Shown: in pieces, positions 35,314 to 43,164 of the stretch
Layout: each line of letters opens with the position of its first letter
Position numbering within the stretch: position 1 is the stretch's first letter
NCBI GenBank assembly: GCA_937943575.1
Contig: CALEAV010000017.1
Span: forward strand, 1-45,181
Source: an uncultured bacterium
GTDB lineage: Bacteria; Desulfobacterota; Desulfobaccia; Desulfobaccales; 0-14-0-80-60-11
Length of the DNA: 45,181 bases
Direction: 5' to 3'
Translations under genes and position numbers: made by a program
Notes under the pieces: model-generated
Database searches by the model: none
What the model was told of the DNA's origin: nothing
What the model saw: the letters and a program-made list of their open reading frames with translations, nothing else

Positions 35314-36048
35314 ATGCCCCAGTGGGCGGACCTGACCATGCCCGCCCTGGCCGAGTGGCGGGCCAAGACCCGGACGGTGCTGCTGCCGGTGGGCTCGGTG
35401 GAGGAGCACGGGCCCCATCTGCCCCTGGGCACCGACGCTTTCCACGCCCTGGAGCTGGCCCGCCGGGTGGCGGAGCGCCGGCCGCTGCTGGTGGCGCCGC
35501 CCCTGTATTACGGCCTGTGCCGCTCCACCTCCGACCATCCGGGCACCGTCAGCTTGAGCAGCCTGACGCTCCGGGCCGTGATCCTGGACCTGGGACGGGA
35601 GTTTCACCGCCAGGGCTTCACCCGCTTTCTCATCTTAAGCGGGCATGCCGGCGGCACCCACCTGGCCATGCTCACCGACGCCGGGGAGGCCCTGCTCACC
35701 GAGCTCCCGGACCTCCGGGTGGCGGTGGTCAACCTCCTGGATCTCCTCCGGGAGGTGCTGGCGGCCCGGCCGGATCTGGTCGCCACCCGGGGGGACGCCC
35801 ACGCCGGGGAGGTGGAGACCGCCCTGATGCTGGCCTGCCGGCCGGAGCTGGTCCAGGGCCGGGCCCCGGCGGAATGGCCCGCCTTCCCCCGCCATCTCCT
35901 GGTGCGGGACAAGCGACGCTTCTGGCCCGGCGGGGTGTGGGGCGATCCGGGCAAAGCCACCCCGGAGCAGGGCGAGGCGCTCCTTGAGGCAGAAACCCAG
36001 CGATTATGCGAGGTTATCGACAGCCTGGAAAAAATCCCGGGCTTGTAA
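35314..36048 (+). CDS. Creatininase-family amidohydrolase
   Basis: A 244-residue metal-dependent hydrolase of the creatininase/MftE/ArfB superfamily. The first metal motif GSVEEHGPHLPLGTD supplies Glu30, His32 and Asp41, matching the creatininase ligands. His111 lies in SGHAGGTH, where most relatives have NGHGGN, and Glu166 lies in HAGEVETALM. The substrate cannot be told: creatinine itself is unlikely, and no mycofactocin or flavin-cofactor genes are adjacent. It starts on ATG behind GACGGAGGAGCC and diverges from the nuo operon. Confidence 0.85.
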   Translation: MPQWADLTMPALAEWRAKTRTVLLPVGSVEEHGPHLPLGTDAFHALELARRVAERRPLLVAPPLYYGLCRSTSDHPGTVSLSSLTLRAVILDLGREFHRQGFTRFLILSGHAGGTHLAMLTDAGEALLTELPDLRVAVVNLLDLLREVLAARPDLVATRGDAHAGEVETALMLACRPELVQGRAPAEWPAFPRHLLVRDKRRFWPGGVWGDPGKATPEQGEALLEAETQRLCEVIDSLEKIPGL

Positions 36049-36067
36049 CTCTTGCGCCATCTTTTGC

Positions 36068-36111
36068 TTGACATGAGGGTCAGGTTTAGTAAACATGAGA
36101 TGGTTTTCATG
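36068..36111 (+). promoter_or_regulatory. Possible promoter and operator-like repeats before a small gene
   Basis: TTGACA (36068-36073) is followed by a weak -10 (TAAACA, 36090-36095, 16-bp spacer). The 11-bp palindrome GTTTA-G-TAAAC (36084-36094) overlaps this -10. A CATGA...TCATG inverted repeat (36094-36111) follows. The AT-rich composition stands out against the flanking genes. Confidence 0.35.
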
Positions 36112-36135
36112 AAGTAAACCCCGCCCACGGATGAT

Positions 36136-36390
36136 ATGCCCTCTATGATTCCTGAAGCAATTGAAATGATTGCAGATCGGGTCTTGGCCCTCGACGACTC
36201 GGACTGGCACCACCTCCTGGAGCACTACAAAAGGAGAATGGCCGGGGATGAACCCGACCGCTCCTGGGAGCGGGCCGTCATCGCCTATTTCCTCCTCAAC
36301 GGTCTCCGAATGAAAAACGTGCTCAAGAAAGGCAAGGAACGGCACCGCCGGCCGCCGGAGACCCCGAGTCTGCGCCTGGTCAAGGCCTGA
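36136..36390 (+). CDS. Small hypothetical protein
   Basis: An 84-residue protein I do not recognise. It has a hydrophilic N-terminal helix (MIADRVLALDDSDWHHLLEHYKRRM), a central AVIAYFLLNGLRMKNVL helix, and a basic tail (KKGKERHRRPPETPSLRLVKA). There is no signal peptide or metal motif. Support comes from codon use like its neighbours, a candidate promoter and a possible downstream terminator. The ribosome binding site is weak. Met4 (36145) is an alternative start. Confidence 0.55.
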   Translation: MPSMIPEAIEMIADRVLALDDSDWHHLLEHYKRRMAGDEPDRSWERAVIAYFLLNGLRMKNVLKKGKERHRRPPETPSLRLVKA

Positions 36391-36797
36391 GGCCGCGCAA
36401 AACCGCAGTTTCACCGCTGATGCCCCGTGATCCGGGAAAGGCGCTTTTTCCGGAGACGCCCCCTTTTTTTCCTGTCCCACCTCGAACGCCCCCTGACCTC
36501 GGCCTTGCCGGCGGGAGCCTGAAAGCCCTCCCCCCTGGAGCCGACGCGTCATTCAGGCCGCCTTCCCAAAGCTCAGGGCCTGCCGGGGACAGGCCGCCGC
36601 AGCCAGAGGCCGCCTGAGGCAATCCCCGCCCCCGGGCATCTGGAGAGTTGCGTTCAGGTTCAACCTGCGGGGGGAACCCCGGGTGCTAAGCTGCAAGGCG
36701 TGATCCTCCGCTGCCCCCTGATTGCGCAAAGGGGGACTGGCGTCGGGGGCGAACAATTCCCCCCGGCCGCCGTGGGGGAAGGGGAGAACGGCGGGCC
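36391..36797. other. Intergenic region between the small gene and der
   Basis: This 407-nt stretch has no supported gene. It holds a candidate terminator (36432-36470), a CCCCCT...AGGGGG inverted repeat (about 36715-36735), and a CCGCCG...CGGCGG inverted repeat (about 36767-36794) just beyond the der stop that might end der transcription but lacks a T-run. Confidence 0.5.
36432..36470 (+). terminator. Possible terminator after the small gene
   Basis: CCGGGAAA (36432-36439) pairs with TTTCCGG (36447-36453) with one bulge. An alternative GGCG/CGCC stem (36440-36460) is followed by CCC and seven T residues (36464-36470). The stems are weak, so efficiency is doubtful. Confidence 0.35.
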
Positions 36798-38129
36798 TCA
36801 GCGGCGGCGTTGCTTGAAAAATAGACGCAAGGGGGTGTAGGTGAGCCCCAACCGCTCCCTGAGCTGGCGCACCAGGTAGCGGCGATAAGATTCGGTGACC
36901 CCCTCGGGGTGGTTGACAAAGGCCACAAAGGTGGGGGGGTGGGTCTCCGGCTGGGTGAGGTAGTAGAATTTCACCGGCCGGTACTGAAACAGGGGCGGCT
37001 TGGTCCGGCCGGTGATCTCCTGAAGCACCCGGTTGAGCTGTCCCGTCCCCACCCTCAGGCCCATCTGGGCGTGGATGCGGTCGATCCAGGAAAAGATGCG
37101 CCGGACGTTCAGGCCGGTCAGGGCCGAGAGGGTGAGGAAGGGGGCGTAGGGGAGGAAGGTCAGGGCGGCCTTGGCCTGGGCCAGCACGTCTTTGTGGGCC
37201 TCCTTGGGCACCAGGTCCCATTTGTTGAGGCCCACCAGGCAGCCTGTGGCCGCCTCGTCAATGAGGCGGGCGATGCGCAGGTCCTGGGCGGTGACCCCTT
37301 CGGCCGCGTCGATCAGGAGCACCGCCACCTGGGCCCGCTCCAGGGTCTTGACCGCCTTCAGGGCCATGATGCGCTCCAGGCCCGGCTCCCGCAGGCTGGG
37401 GCGCCTGAGGCCGGCCGTGTCGATGAGCACATAATGCCTGCCGCCGACGCTCACCGGGGTGTCGATGCTGTCCCGGGTGGTGCCCGGCCGCTCGCTGACG
37501 ATGAGGCGCTCCTCCCCCAGGAGCCGGTTGATGAGGGAGCTTTTGCCCACGTTGGGGCGCCCCACCACTGCCACCCGCACGGCCTCCGGGTCTTCCGGGG
37601 CCGCGGCCAGAGGGGGCAGCAGGGCCGCCAGGTCATTCAGCAGCCGCTCCAGCCCCAGGCGGTGCTCGGCGGAGACGGGGTACAAGGGGTCATAGCCGAA
37701 GCGGTGGAACTCCGGCAGGACCTCCTCCCGGCCGGGATGGTCCATCTTGTTGATGACCAACAGCACCGGCTTGCCGGTGGCCCGGAGATACGCTGCCACC
37801 TCGGCGTCGGCGGGCAGCGGGCCGGTCTTGCCGTCCATCACCAGGAGGATGACCTCGGCGGCGGCCACCGCGGCCTCGGCCTGGCGGCGGATGAGGGGCT
37901 CCAGCTCATCCTCAGCGCCGGTGAGCCCGCCGGTGTCCACCAGGAGAAACGTGCGCTCCCCCCACTCCACCTTCTCCACCAGGCGGTCCCGGGTGACCCC
38001 GGGGGTGTCCGCCACCAGGGCGCGGCTGGAGTGGGTGAGGCGGTTGAAGAGGGTGGATTTGCCGACGTTGGCCCGGCCGACGATGGCCACCAGGGGCAGG
38101 CCGGGGGCGGAAGAAGGCGTGGAGGTCAT
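36798..38129 (-). CDS. der: Ribosome biogenesis GTPase Der (EngA)
   Basis: Der has two tandem GTPase domains and a KH-like C-terminal domain, and acts in 50S maturation. The 443-residue product has first G1 GRANVGKST (18-26) with TPGVTRD and DTGGL, NKMD, then second G1 GRPNVGKSS (190-198) with RPGTTRDSID, DTAGL and NKWD. The C-terminal part includes VNHPEGVTESYRRYLVRQLRE. ATG at 38129 is preferred. A TTG at 38144 would add five residues. Neither has a strong ribosome binding site. It follows a terminator-like hairpin. Confidence 0.95.
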   Translation of the reverse strand: MTSTPSSAPGLPLVAIVGRANVGKSTLFNRLTHSSRALVADTPGVTRDRLVEKVEWGERTFLLVDTGGLTGAEDELEPLIRRQAEAAVAAAEVILLVMDGKTGPLPADAEVAAYLRATGKPVLLVINKMDHPGREEVLPEFHRFGYDPLYPVSAEHRLGLERLLNDLAALLPPLAAAPEDPEAVRVAVVGRPNVGKSSLINRLLGEERLIVSERPGTTRDSIDTPVSVGGRHYVLIDTAGLRRPSLREPGLERIMALKAVKTLERAQVAVLLIDAAEGVTAQDLRIARLIDEAATGCLVGLNKWDLVPKEAHKDVLAQAKAALTFLPYAPFLTLSALTGLNVRRIFSWIDRIHAQMGLRVGTGQLNRVLQEITGRTKPPLFQYRPVKFYYLTQPETHPPTFVAFVNHPEGVTESYRRYLVRQLRERLGLTYTPLRLFFKQRRR

Positions 38130-38142
38130 AACACCGGAACCC

Positions 38143-38212
38143 AAAAACCACTGCGGCCGCCGGCTGCCTTCCCGGCCGGGGCCGGCGGGGAAGGGCGCCT
38201 CACGGCCGCAGT
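38143..38212 (-). terminator. Large hairpin between ctpA and der, terminator-like
   Basis: ACTGCGGCCG (38150-38159) and CGGCCGCAGT (38203-38212) form a perfect 10-bp stem. Inside are further nested pairs (CCTTCCC/GGGAAGG and CCGGCC/GGCCGG). On the - strand the stem is followed by GG and TTTTT, as in an intrinsic terminator. It would lower read-through into der. Confidence 0.5.
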
Positions 38213-38228
38213 CATGAGGCTCACGTGC

Positions 38229-39617
38229 TCAGGAGGCCGGCTGCTGGGCCACGATTTTGGGGGGCCAGTTTTTCAGGATCTCCACCGCCCGCTTCAGCAC
38301 CTGATCCTGCTCCAGGTCGGCGGTGGTGAGGGGCTGGTTCCAGGGCTTGTCGGTGATCCCCTCGCCCCGCATGTGGCGCTCCATGGCCTCCTCCCGGAGG
38401 GCCTGCAGGGCCTTGGCGTCCGTCGGCTCCGGCTCCTTGAGGAGGATATCCGGCTCGATGCCTTTGTCCTGGATGGTGCGGCCGCTGGGGGTGTAGTACA
38501 GGGCGGTGGTCAGGCGCAGGGCCGAGCCGTCCTCCAGGGGGATGATGGTCTGCACCGAGCCCTTGCCGAAGCTTTTGGCCCCGGCCACCACCGCCCGCTT
38601 CTGGTCCTTGAGGGCGCCGGCGACAATCTCCGAGGCGGAGGCGCTCCCTTCATTGATGAGCACCACCATGGGCAGGGAGCGGTCCTCCCCGGGTTGGCCG
38701 GGGCGGGCGTAGAAGCGCATGTTCTGCTGGGGGGTGCGGCCCTGGGTGTAGACGATGAGGCCAGAGCTCAAAAATTCATCCGCCACCTGCACCGCCTGCT
38801 CCAGCAGCCCCCCCGGGTCATTGCGCAGATCCAGGATGAGGCCCTTTAAGGGGGCGGCCTTCTGCTGCATCTTGGTGAGGTAGCCCCGGACATCCTGGTC
38901 GGTCTGGTCCTGGAAGTTGGCCACCCGGATATACCCTAGGCCGCCCTCCACGATGCGGGCCTTGACGCTGCGGATGGGAATGATCTCCCGGACGATGGTG
39001 AAGTCCTTGGGGGCCGGAAAACCCGGGCGGTTGATGGTCAGGGTCACCTTGGAGCCCTTGGGGCCCCGGATCATCTTCACCGCTTCCGTGAGGCTCAGGT
39101 TGCGGGTGGGCTTGCCGTCAATCTTGACGATCTGGTCGCCGGCCCGCAGCCCCGCCCGGAAAGCCGGGGTGCCCTCGATGGGGGAGACCACCGTGAGGAT
39201 GCGGTCCTTCATGGTGATCTCGATGCCGATGCCGCTGAACTTCCCCTTGGTCTCGATCTGCAGCTCCCGGAACTCCTCCGGGGTCATGAAGGAGGAGTGG
39301 GGGTCCAGGGTGCTCACCGCGCCCTGAATGGCCCCGTGGATGATCTCTTTGGCGGATTTGGGCTCCACATAGTGCTGTTCGATGAGGTTGAGCACCTGGG
39401 AGAAGTTCTGCAGGTGGACATCCGCCAGGGGCGGGGGGGCGGAGGCGGGGCCGCCCAGGCGCAGGCGCAGGGTCTCCCGGGCCGGGGGCTGCAGAGGCTC
39501 CCCCGCCACCAGGGCGGCGCCGGCCGCCAGGCCCAGGAGGGCAAAGAGCAGGATCAGCATACGGAGGGCATAAGATGCCAGCATGTTCTTCACGTCCTCA
39601 CGCCTGAGGTTGGGCAT
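38229..39617 (-). CDS. ctpA: S41 family carboxy-terminal processing protease
   Basis: A periplasmic serine protease of the CtpA/Prc type that trims or degrades protein C termini. The 462-residue product has an N-terminal membrane or signal segment (about residues 13-38), then DPHSSFMTPEEF, and a PDZ domain (about 125-205, GIGIEI...PAFRAGLRAGDQIVKIDG). The protease core has the Ser/Lys dyad Ser327 (GSASASE) and Lys352 (FGKGSVQ) with Gln356. An internal ATG at 39584 is an alternative start. It lies directly after a degenerate paralog in the same direction. Confidence 0.93.
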   Translation of the reverse strand: MPNLRREDVKNMLASYALRMLILLFALLGLAAGAALVAGEPLQPPARETLRLRLGGPASAPPPLADVHLQNFSQVLNLIEQHYVEPKSAKEIIHGAIQGAVSTLDPHSSFMTPEEFRELQIETKGKFSGIGIEITMKDRILTVVSPIEGTPAFRAGLRAGDQIVKIDGKPTRNLSLTEAVKMIRGPKGSKVTLTINRPGFPAPKDFTIVREIIPIRSVKARIVEGGLGYIRVANFQDQTDQDVRGYLTKMQQKAAPLKGLILDLRNDPGGLLEQAVQVADEFLSSGLIVYTQGRTPQQNMRFYARPGQPGEDRSLPMVVLINEGSASASEIVAGALKDQKRAVVAGAKSFGKGSVQTIIPLEDGSALRLTTALYYTPSGRTIQDKGIEPDILLKEPEPTDAKALQALREEAMERHMRGEGITDKPWNQPLTTADLEQDQVLKRAVEILKNWPPKIVAQQPAS

Positions 39618-39651
39618 TCTCTCCCGGCCGGGCAGCCGCCGGGCGGTCTCC

Positions 39652-40881
39652 TTAAGAGCGTTTCACCATGGCGGCGCCCCGTTTCAGATGGTCCAGCGCC
39701 TGCATGACCCAGGGATCCTGTTCCAGGGAAGGGGGAGCACTGGCCGGTTCCCCGGGGGCAGGCTTTTTCCCCTCCACATCCGGGACCAGGCCGTGGCCGG
39801 TGATTTTGCGCCCTTTGGGGGTGTAGGCGGCGGCCACCGTCATGATCACCGCGGCGCCATCCTTGAGGGGGAAGGCCTGGGTGATGCCGCACAGCCCGAA
39901 GGTCTTGTCCCCCAGGAGGGTGGCCAGCCCATGGTCCTGCAGGGCGCCGCTGACAATCTCCGCCCCCCGGGCGGTGCCCTGATCCACCAGCACCACGGTG
40001 GGGGGCAGGGTCTTAAACACCAGGTCCTGCTCCCTGCCCCGATAGACCTGGGACTCGCCGCCCTTGCGGCCCCGGGTGGAGACCACCTCCCGGTTGCCCA
40101 CCAGGAGGGAGGCGGTGCGCACCGCCTGCTCCAGGGACCCCCGGGCGTTGTTGCGCAGATCCACAATGAGCCCCTTCAGGCCCGGGTGCTGCCGCCGCAG
40201 GTCCCGCAGGAGGCCGGCCAGGGCGGCGGGGGTGTCATCCTGGAAATAGGGGATGCGGAGGTAGGCATAGTCGCCTTTCAGCATCTGGAGGGTCAGCCGC
40301 GGCGGGGGGAGCGGCTCCAGGGTGAGGGTCACCTCCAGAGGTTTGGGCAGGCCGTTGCGCACCACCTGCACCCGGATGACGGTCCCGGGGGGGCCCTGGA
40401 AGCGGCGCATGCCCTCCTGGGTGGTGAGATTGCGCACCAGCTGGCCGTTGATCTTCAGGATGAGATCCCCGGGCTTGAGGCCCGCCCGGGCGGCGGGGCC
40501 GTGGTCCAGCACTGACACGGCGGTGAGCAGGTGGTCCTTGTAGATGAGCTCCAGCCCGGCCTCCGCCGGGGCGCTGCGCCCGCCCCGCTGGAATTCCCGG
40601 TATTCCTCCGGGGTGAGGTAGGAGGAATCGGGGTCCAGGGCGTTCATCATGCCCCTGAGCGCCCCCTGCATCAGCTCGCCTTCGTCCTTGGGCTGCACGT
40701 ATTTCTGCCCGATTTCGTAAAAGGCTTCCGAGGCCAGCCTCAGGGCCTCATAGCTGTCCTGGCCGGAGGTGGCCGGTGCCGAGGGCGGCCCGGCGGCAGG
40801 CAGGGCCAGACAGAGCCCCGCCAACAGGAGCAGGGAAAGGAAGCGGCGACGCCAAAAGCTGGCCAGACCTGCTGGTTTCAC
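39652..40881 (-). CDS. S41-like pseudoprotease with PDZ domain
   Basis: A 409-residue exported paralog of the neighbouring CtpA with the same layout: signal segment (14-30), DPDSSYLTPEEYREF, PDZ domain (about 105-190, PAARAGLKPGDLILKING) and an S41 core. The catalytic residues are lost: alignment places Arg305 where CtpA has the nucleophile Ser327 (GTARGAE versus GSASASE), Leu330 in place of Lys352 and Thr334 in place of Gln356. DLRNDPGG has also become DLRNNARG. The frame is intact, so it is likely a working non-enzymatic protein, such as a regulator, adaptor or peptide binder, rather than a decayed gene. Confidence 0.88.
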   Translation of the reverse strand: MKPAGLASFWRRRFLSLLLLAGLCLALPAAGPPSAPATSGQDSYEALRLASEAFYEIGQKYVQPKDEGELMQGALRGMMNALDPDSSYLTPEEYREFQRGGRSAPAEAGLELIYKDHLLTAVSVLDHGPAARAGLKPGDLILKINGQLVRNLTTQEGMRRFQGPPGTVIRVQVVRNGLPKPLEVTLTLEPLPPPRLTLQMLKGDYAYLRIPYFQDDTPAALAGLLRDLRRQHPGLKGLIVDLRNNARGSLEQAVRTASLLVGNREVVSTRGRKGGESQVYRGREQDLVFKTLPPTVVLVDQGTARGAEIVSGALQDHGLATLLGDKTFGLCGITQAFPLKDGAAVIMTVAAAYTPKGRKITGHGLVPDVEGKKPAPGEPASAPPSLEQDPWVMQALDHLKRGAAMVKRS

Positions 40882-40946
40882 GGATGGGCCTGCCTCATGA
40901 AAGGTAGTGGGTGCGGGCCGCTCGGACCCGCTGCCGGCGGCCGGCT

Positions 40947-40968
40947 ACACCCGGATACCGCCGGGTGT
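40947..40968. other. Hairpin upstream of the S41 pseudoprotease gene
   Basis: ACACCCGG and CCGGGTGT form a perfect 8-bp stem around ATACCG. A second inverted repeat, GACTCC-GG-GGAGTC, lies about 20 nt further on. Both are in the 231-nt gap between the transketolase and S41 genes. No clear promoter or T-run accompanies them. Confidence 0.4.
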
Positions 40969-41112
40969 TCACCTGATGACCGATCAGACTCCGGGGAGTC
41001 GGCCACCTTAGTGTCCCTCCCCGAGTCTTTCCCTCCATTTTAACCCGGGGGTCCGCCCCGAAGCCCGCCTCCCCGGCCCGGCGGCGGGGTCTGCCGGCGG
41101 CGGCCGTGGAGG

Positions 41113-42105
41113 TCAGGAAAAGGGGCGCCCCGGTCTTCGCTGCATGACCCGCTGCGCCGCCCGGACAATGTCCCCGGGTGTGAGGCCGTAGTGCTGAAGC
41201 AGCTCCTCGGGCCTCCCGGACTGGCCGAAGACGTCCTTCACCCCCAGGCGCTCCACGGGGACGGGATACATGTCTGTCACCACCTCGCTGACGGCGCTCC
41301 CCAGGCCGCCGGTGACCAGGTGTTCCTCCACCGTCACCAGGGCGCCGGTGCGGCGGGCCGAGTCCACCACCAGCTCCCAGTCCAGGGGCTTGAGGCAGGA
41401 GAGGTTGAGGACCCGGGCGGAGATACCCTGCGCCTCCAGCTGCCGGGCCGCCTCCAGGCAGTGGTGCACCATGAGCCCGATGCCCGCCAGGGTGACATCC
41501 GTGCCCTCCCTCACAATTGTGCCCTGCCCCAGGTGGAACTGATGATCCGGGGGGTGGAGCACCGGGAAGGGCAGCCGGGAGGTGCGGATATAGACCGGGC
41601 CGTCATAGGCGGCGGCCCAGCGCACCATGGCCCGGGTCTCGGGCCCGTCCGCCGGCACCAGGACCACCATGTTGGGAAGCACCCGCATGAGGGCCAGGTC
41701 CTCCAGGGCCTGGTGGGAGCCCCCGTCCTCGCCCACCGTCAGGCCCCCGTGGCTGGCCACAATCTTGACGTTCAGGTGGCCGTAGGCGATGGTCTGGCGG
41801 ATCTGCTCCCAGGCCCGGCCGGCGGCGAAGATGGCGAAGGTGCTGGCGAAGGGGATCTTGCCCCCCACGGCCAGGCCGGCGGCGGTGCCCATGAGGTCCT
41901 GCTCAGCGATGCCCACATTGAAGAAGCGTTCCGGGTAGAGTCTGGCAAAGCGGCTGGTCTGGGTGGAGCCGGAGAGATCGGCATCCAGGACCACGATGTC
42001 CGGATTTTCCCCGCCCAGCTCCGCCAGGGTCTTGCCGTATTCCACCCGGGTGCTTTCCTTCGGCACGCCGGCGGTCTGGGCGTCTCTGTTTGCCTTACCA
42101 GCCAT
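41113..42105 (-). CDS. Transketolase, C-terminal subunit
   Basis: This 330-residue protein is the pyrimidine-binding and C-terminal half of a two-polypeptide transketolase of the pentose phosphate pathway. It shows RVEYGKTLAELGGENPDIVVLDADLSGST, FFNVGIAEQDLMGTAAGLA (with the Glu that activates thiamine diphosphate), SHGGLTVGEDGGSHQALEDLALMR and a transketolase C-terminal domain. ATG at 42105 overlaps the stop of the N-terminal gene by 1 nt (TGATG). A TTG one codon earlier is also possible. Split transketolases are well known in archaea and anaerobic bacteria. Confidence 0.93.
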   Translation of the reverse strand: MAGKANRDAQTAGVPKESTRVEYGKTLAELGGENPDIVVLDADLSGSTQTSRFARLYPERFFNVGIAEQDLMGTAAGLAVGGKIPFASTFAIFAAGRAWEQIRQTIAYGHLNVKIVASHGGLTVGEDGGSHQALEDLALMRVLPNMVVLVPADGPETRAMVRWAAAYDGPVYIRTSRLPFPVLHPPDHQFHLGQGTIVREGTDVTLAGIGLMVHHCLEAARQLEAQGISARVLNLSCLKPLDWELVVDSARRTGALVTVEEHLVTGGLGSAVSEVVTDMYPVPVERLGVKDVFGQSGRPEELLQHYGLTPGDIVRAAQRVMQRRPGRPFS

Positions 42106-42923
42106 CAACCGCCCGTCAGCTCCTTCATCGCCTGCTCGTACTCCTCGGTGGTGGGGGCCACCCCGTGGAATTTCACCTGGTCCTCAAAGATGGAGACGCC
42201 CTTGCCCTTGACGGTGTGGGCGATGAGGATGCCCGGCGTCCCGGCGTCGTGCTCCAGCTCCCTCAGGCCCGCCAGGATGGCAGCGGGATCGTGGCCGTCC
42301 ACCTCCACCACCTGCCAGCCGAAGGCCCGCCATTTCTCCGCCAGGGGCTCCAGGCGCATGACCTCCCGGGTGCGGCCGTCGATCTGCAGGCGGTTGCGGT
42401 CCAAAAGCGCCGTGAGGTGCCCCAGGCGGTAGTGGGCCGCAGTCATGGCCGCCTCCCAGATCTGGCCTTCCTGCACCTCGCCGTCCCCTAAAAGGACATA
42501 GACGCGCTGGCCGGTGCCGTTGAGGCGGGCCGCCAGGGCCAGGCCGTTGGCCACCGACAGCCCCTGCCCCAGGGAGCCGGTGGGCACCTCCACCCCGGCC
42601 AGCCAGCCGGAGTCGGGGTGGCCCTGCAGGGGGCTCCCGAAGCGCCTCAGGCTGAGCAGCTCCTCCGGCGGGAAATGCCCCAGCCGGGCCAGGACCGCAT
42701 ACAGGGCCGGGGCGGCATGCCCCTTGGAGAGCACAAAGTAGTCCCGGGGCTCTCGGCCGTTGCCGTGGCGCAGGTGGGCGAAAAACAGGGTCACCAGCAG
42801 GTCCGTGGCGGACAGCGACCCCCCCACATGGCCGGAACCGGCCCGGTAAATCATCTCCACGATGTCCCGGCGCACTTGGCGGGAGAGCCCCCGCAGTCGC
42901 TCCGGGTCGGCGATCAACTCCAT
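42105..42923 (-). CDS. Transketolase, N-terminal subunit
   Basis: The 272-residue partner binds the diphosphate of thiamine diphosphate. It contains GSGHVGGSLSATDLLVTLFF, DYFVLSKGHAAPALYAVLA, TGSLGQGLSVANGLALA, and the GDGEVQEGQIWEAAMTAAHYRLGHLTALLDRN thiamine-binding motif, ending with the conserved HTVKGKGVSIFED. It is the first gene of the two-gene unit. Its 431-nt upstream region is shared with gatC. Only a lone -10-like TATGAT (- strand, 43003-42998) was seen there. Confidence 0.93.
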   Translation of the reverse strand: MELIADPERLRGLSRQVRRDIVEMIYRAGSGHVGGSLSATDLLVTLFFAHLRHGNGREPRDYFVLSKGHAAPALYAVLARLGHFPPEELLSLRRFGSPLQGHPDSGWLAGVEVPTGSLGQGLSVANGLALAARLNGTGQRVYVLLGDGEVQEGQIWEAAMTAAHYRLGHLTALLDRNRLQIDGRTREVMRLEPLAEKWRAFGWQVVEVDGHDPAAILAGLRELEHDAGTPGILIAHTVKGKGVSIFEDQVKFHGVAPTTEEYEQAMKELTGG

Positions 42924-43073
42924 CGATAAGGCACCGGCGGTGATGAGTGCTTCAGGCGGGCTGCCAGGAAAATCGCCACCCCTTCTTTTAACTTGGTATC
43001 ATAAGCCGGGGTGCACTGCAAGGGCGACAATAAGGGCGGATGATTTTCCTTTCTGCCCCCTTCCGGATTTCCT

Positions 43074-43104
43074 TTGTCCCCTGGCTTTGGCCGGGGTATA
43101 TAAT
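43074..43104 (+). promoter_or_regulatory. Probable promoter of gatC or of a small RNA
   Basis: A perfect -10 TATAAT (43099-43104) in GGGGTATATAATG is preceded by TTGTCC (43074-43079, four of six) at a long 19-bp spacing. Transcription would start near 43111, leaving about 245 nt before gatC. Confidence 0.55.
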
Positions 43105-43114
43105 GAAACGGTGG

Positions 43115-43164
43115 CCGAATGGGGGGGAGGGCCGGTGGGGCCTGCACTCCCGCCCTCCCCTCGG
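43115..43164 (+). other. Strong hairpin at the 5' end of the gatC leader
   Basis: CCGA (43115-43118) pairs with TCGG (43161-43164), and GGGGAGGGC (43124-43132) with GCCCTCCCC (43152-43160). GTG/CAC can pair in the loop. It begins only a few bases after the predicted transcription start, a position typical of leader RNAs or stable small RNAs. Confidence 0.5.

Noticed and set aside
39652-40881. Upstream S41 gene as a decaying pseudogene
   Set aside because: The 409-codon frame is intact, with signal segment and PDZ domain. Only the catalytic residues and their surroundings have changed.
41113-42923. Frameshifted single transketolase gene
   Set aside because: The two frames meet in a clean TGATG start/stop overlap at the known domain boundary, and two-gene transketolases are common.
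42998-43003. - strand TATGAT as promoter of the transketolase genes
   Set aside because: No -35-like hexamer lies at 15-19 bp, so it was not called as a promoter.
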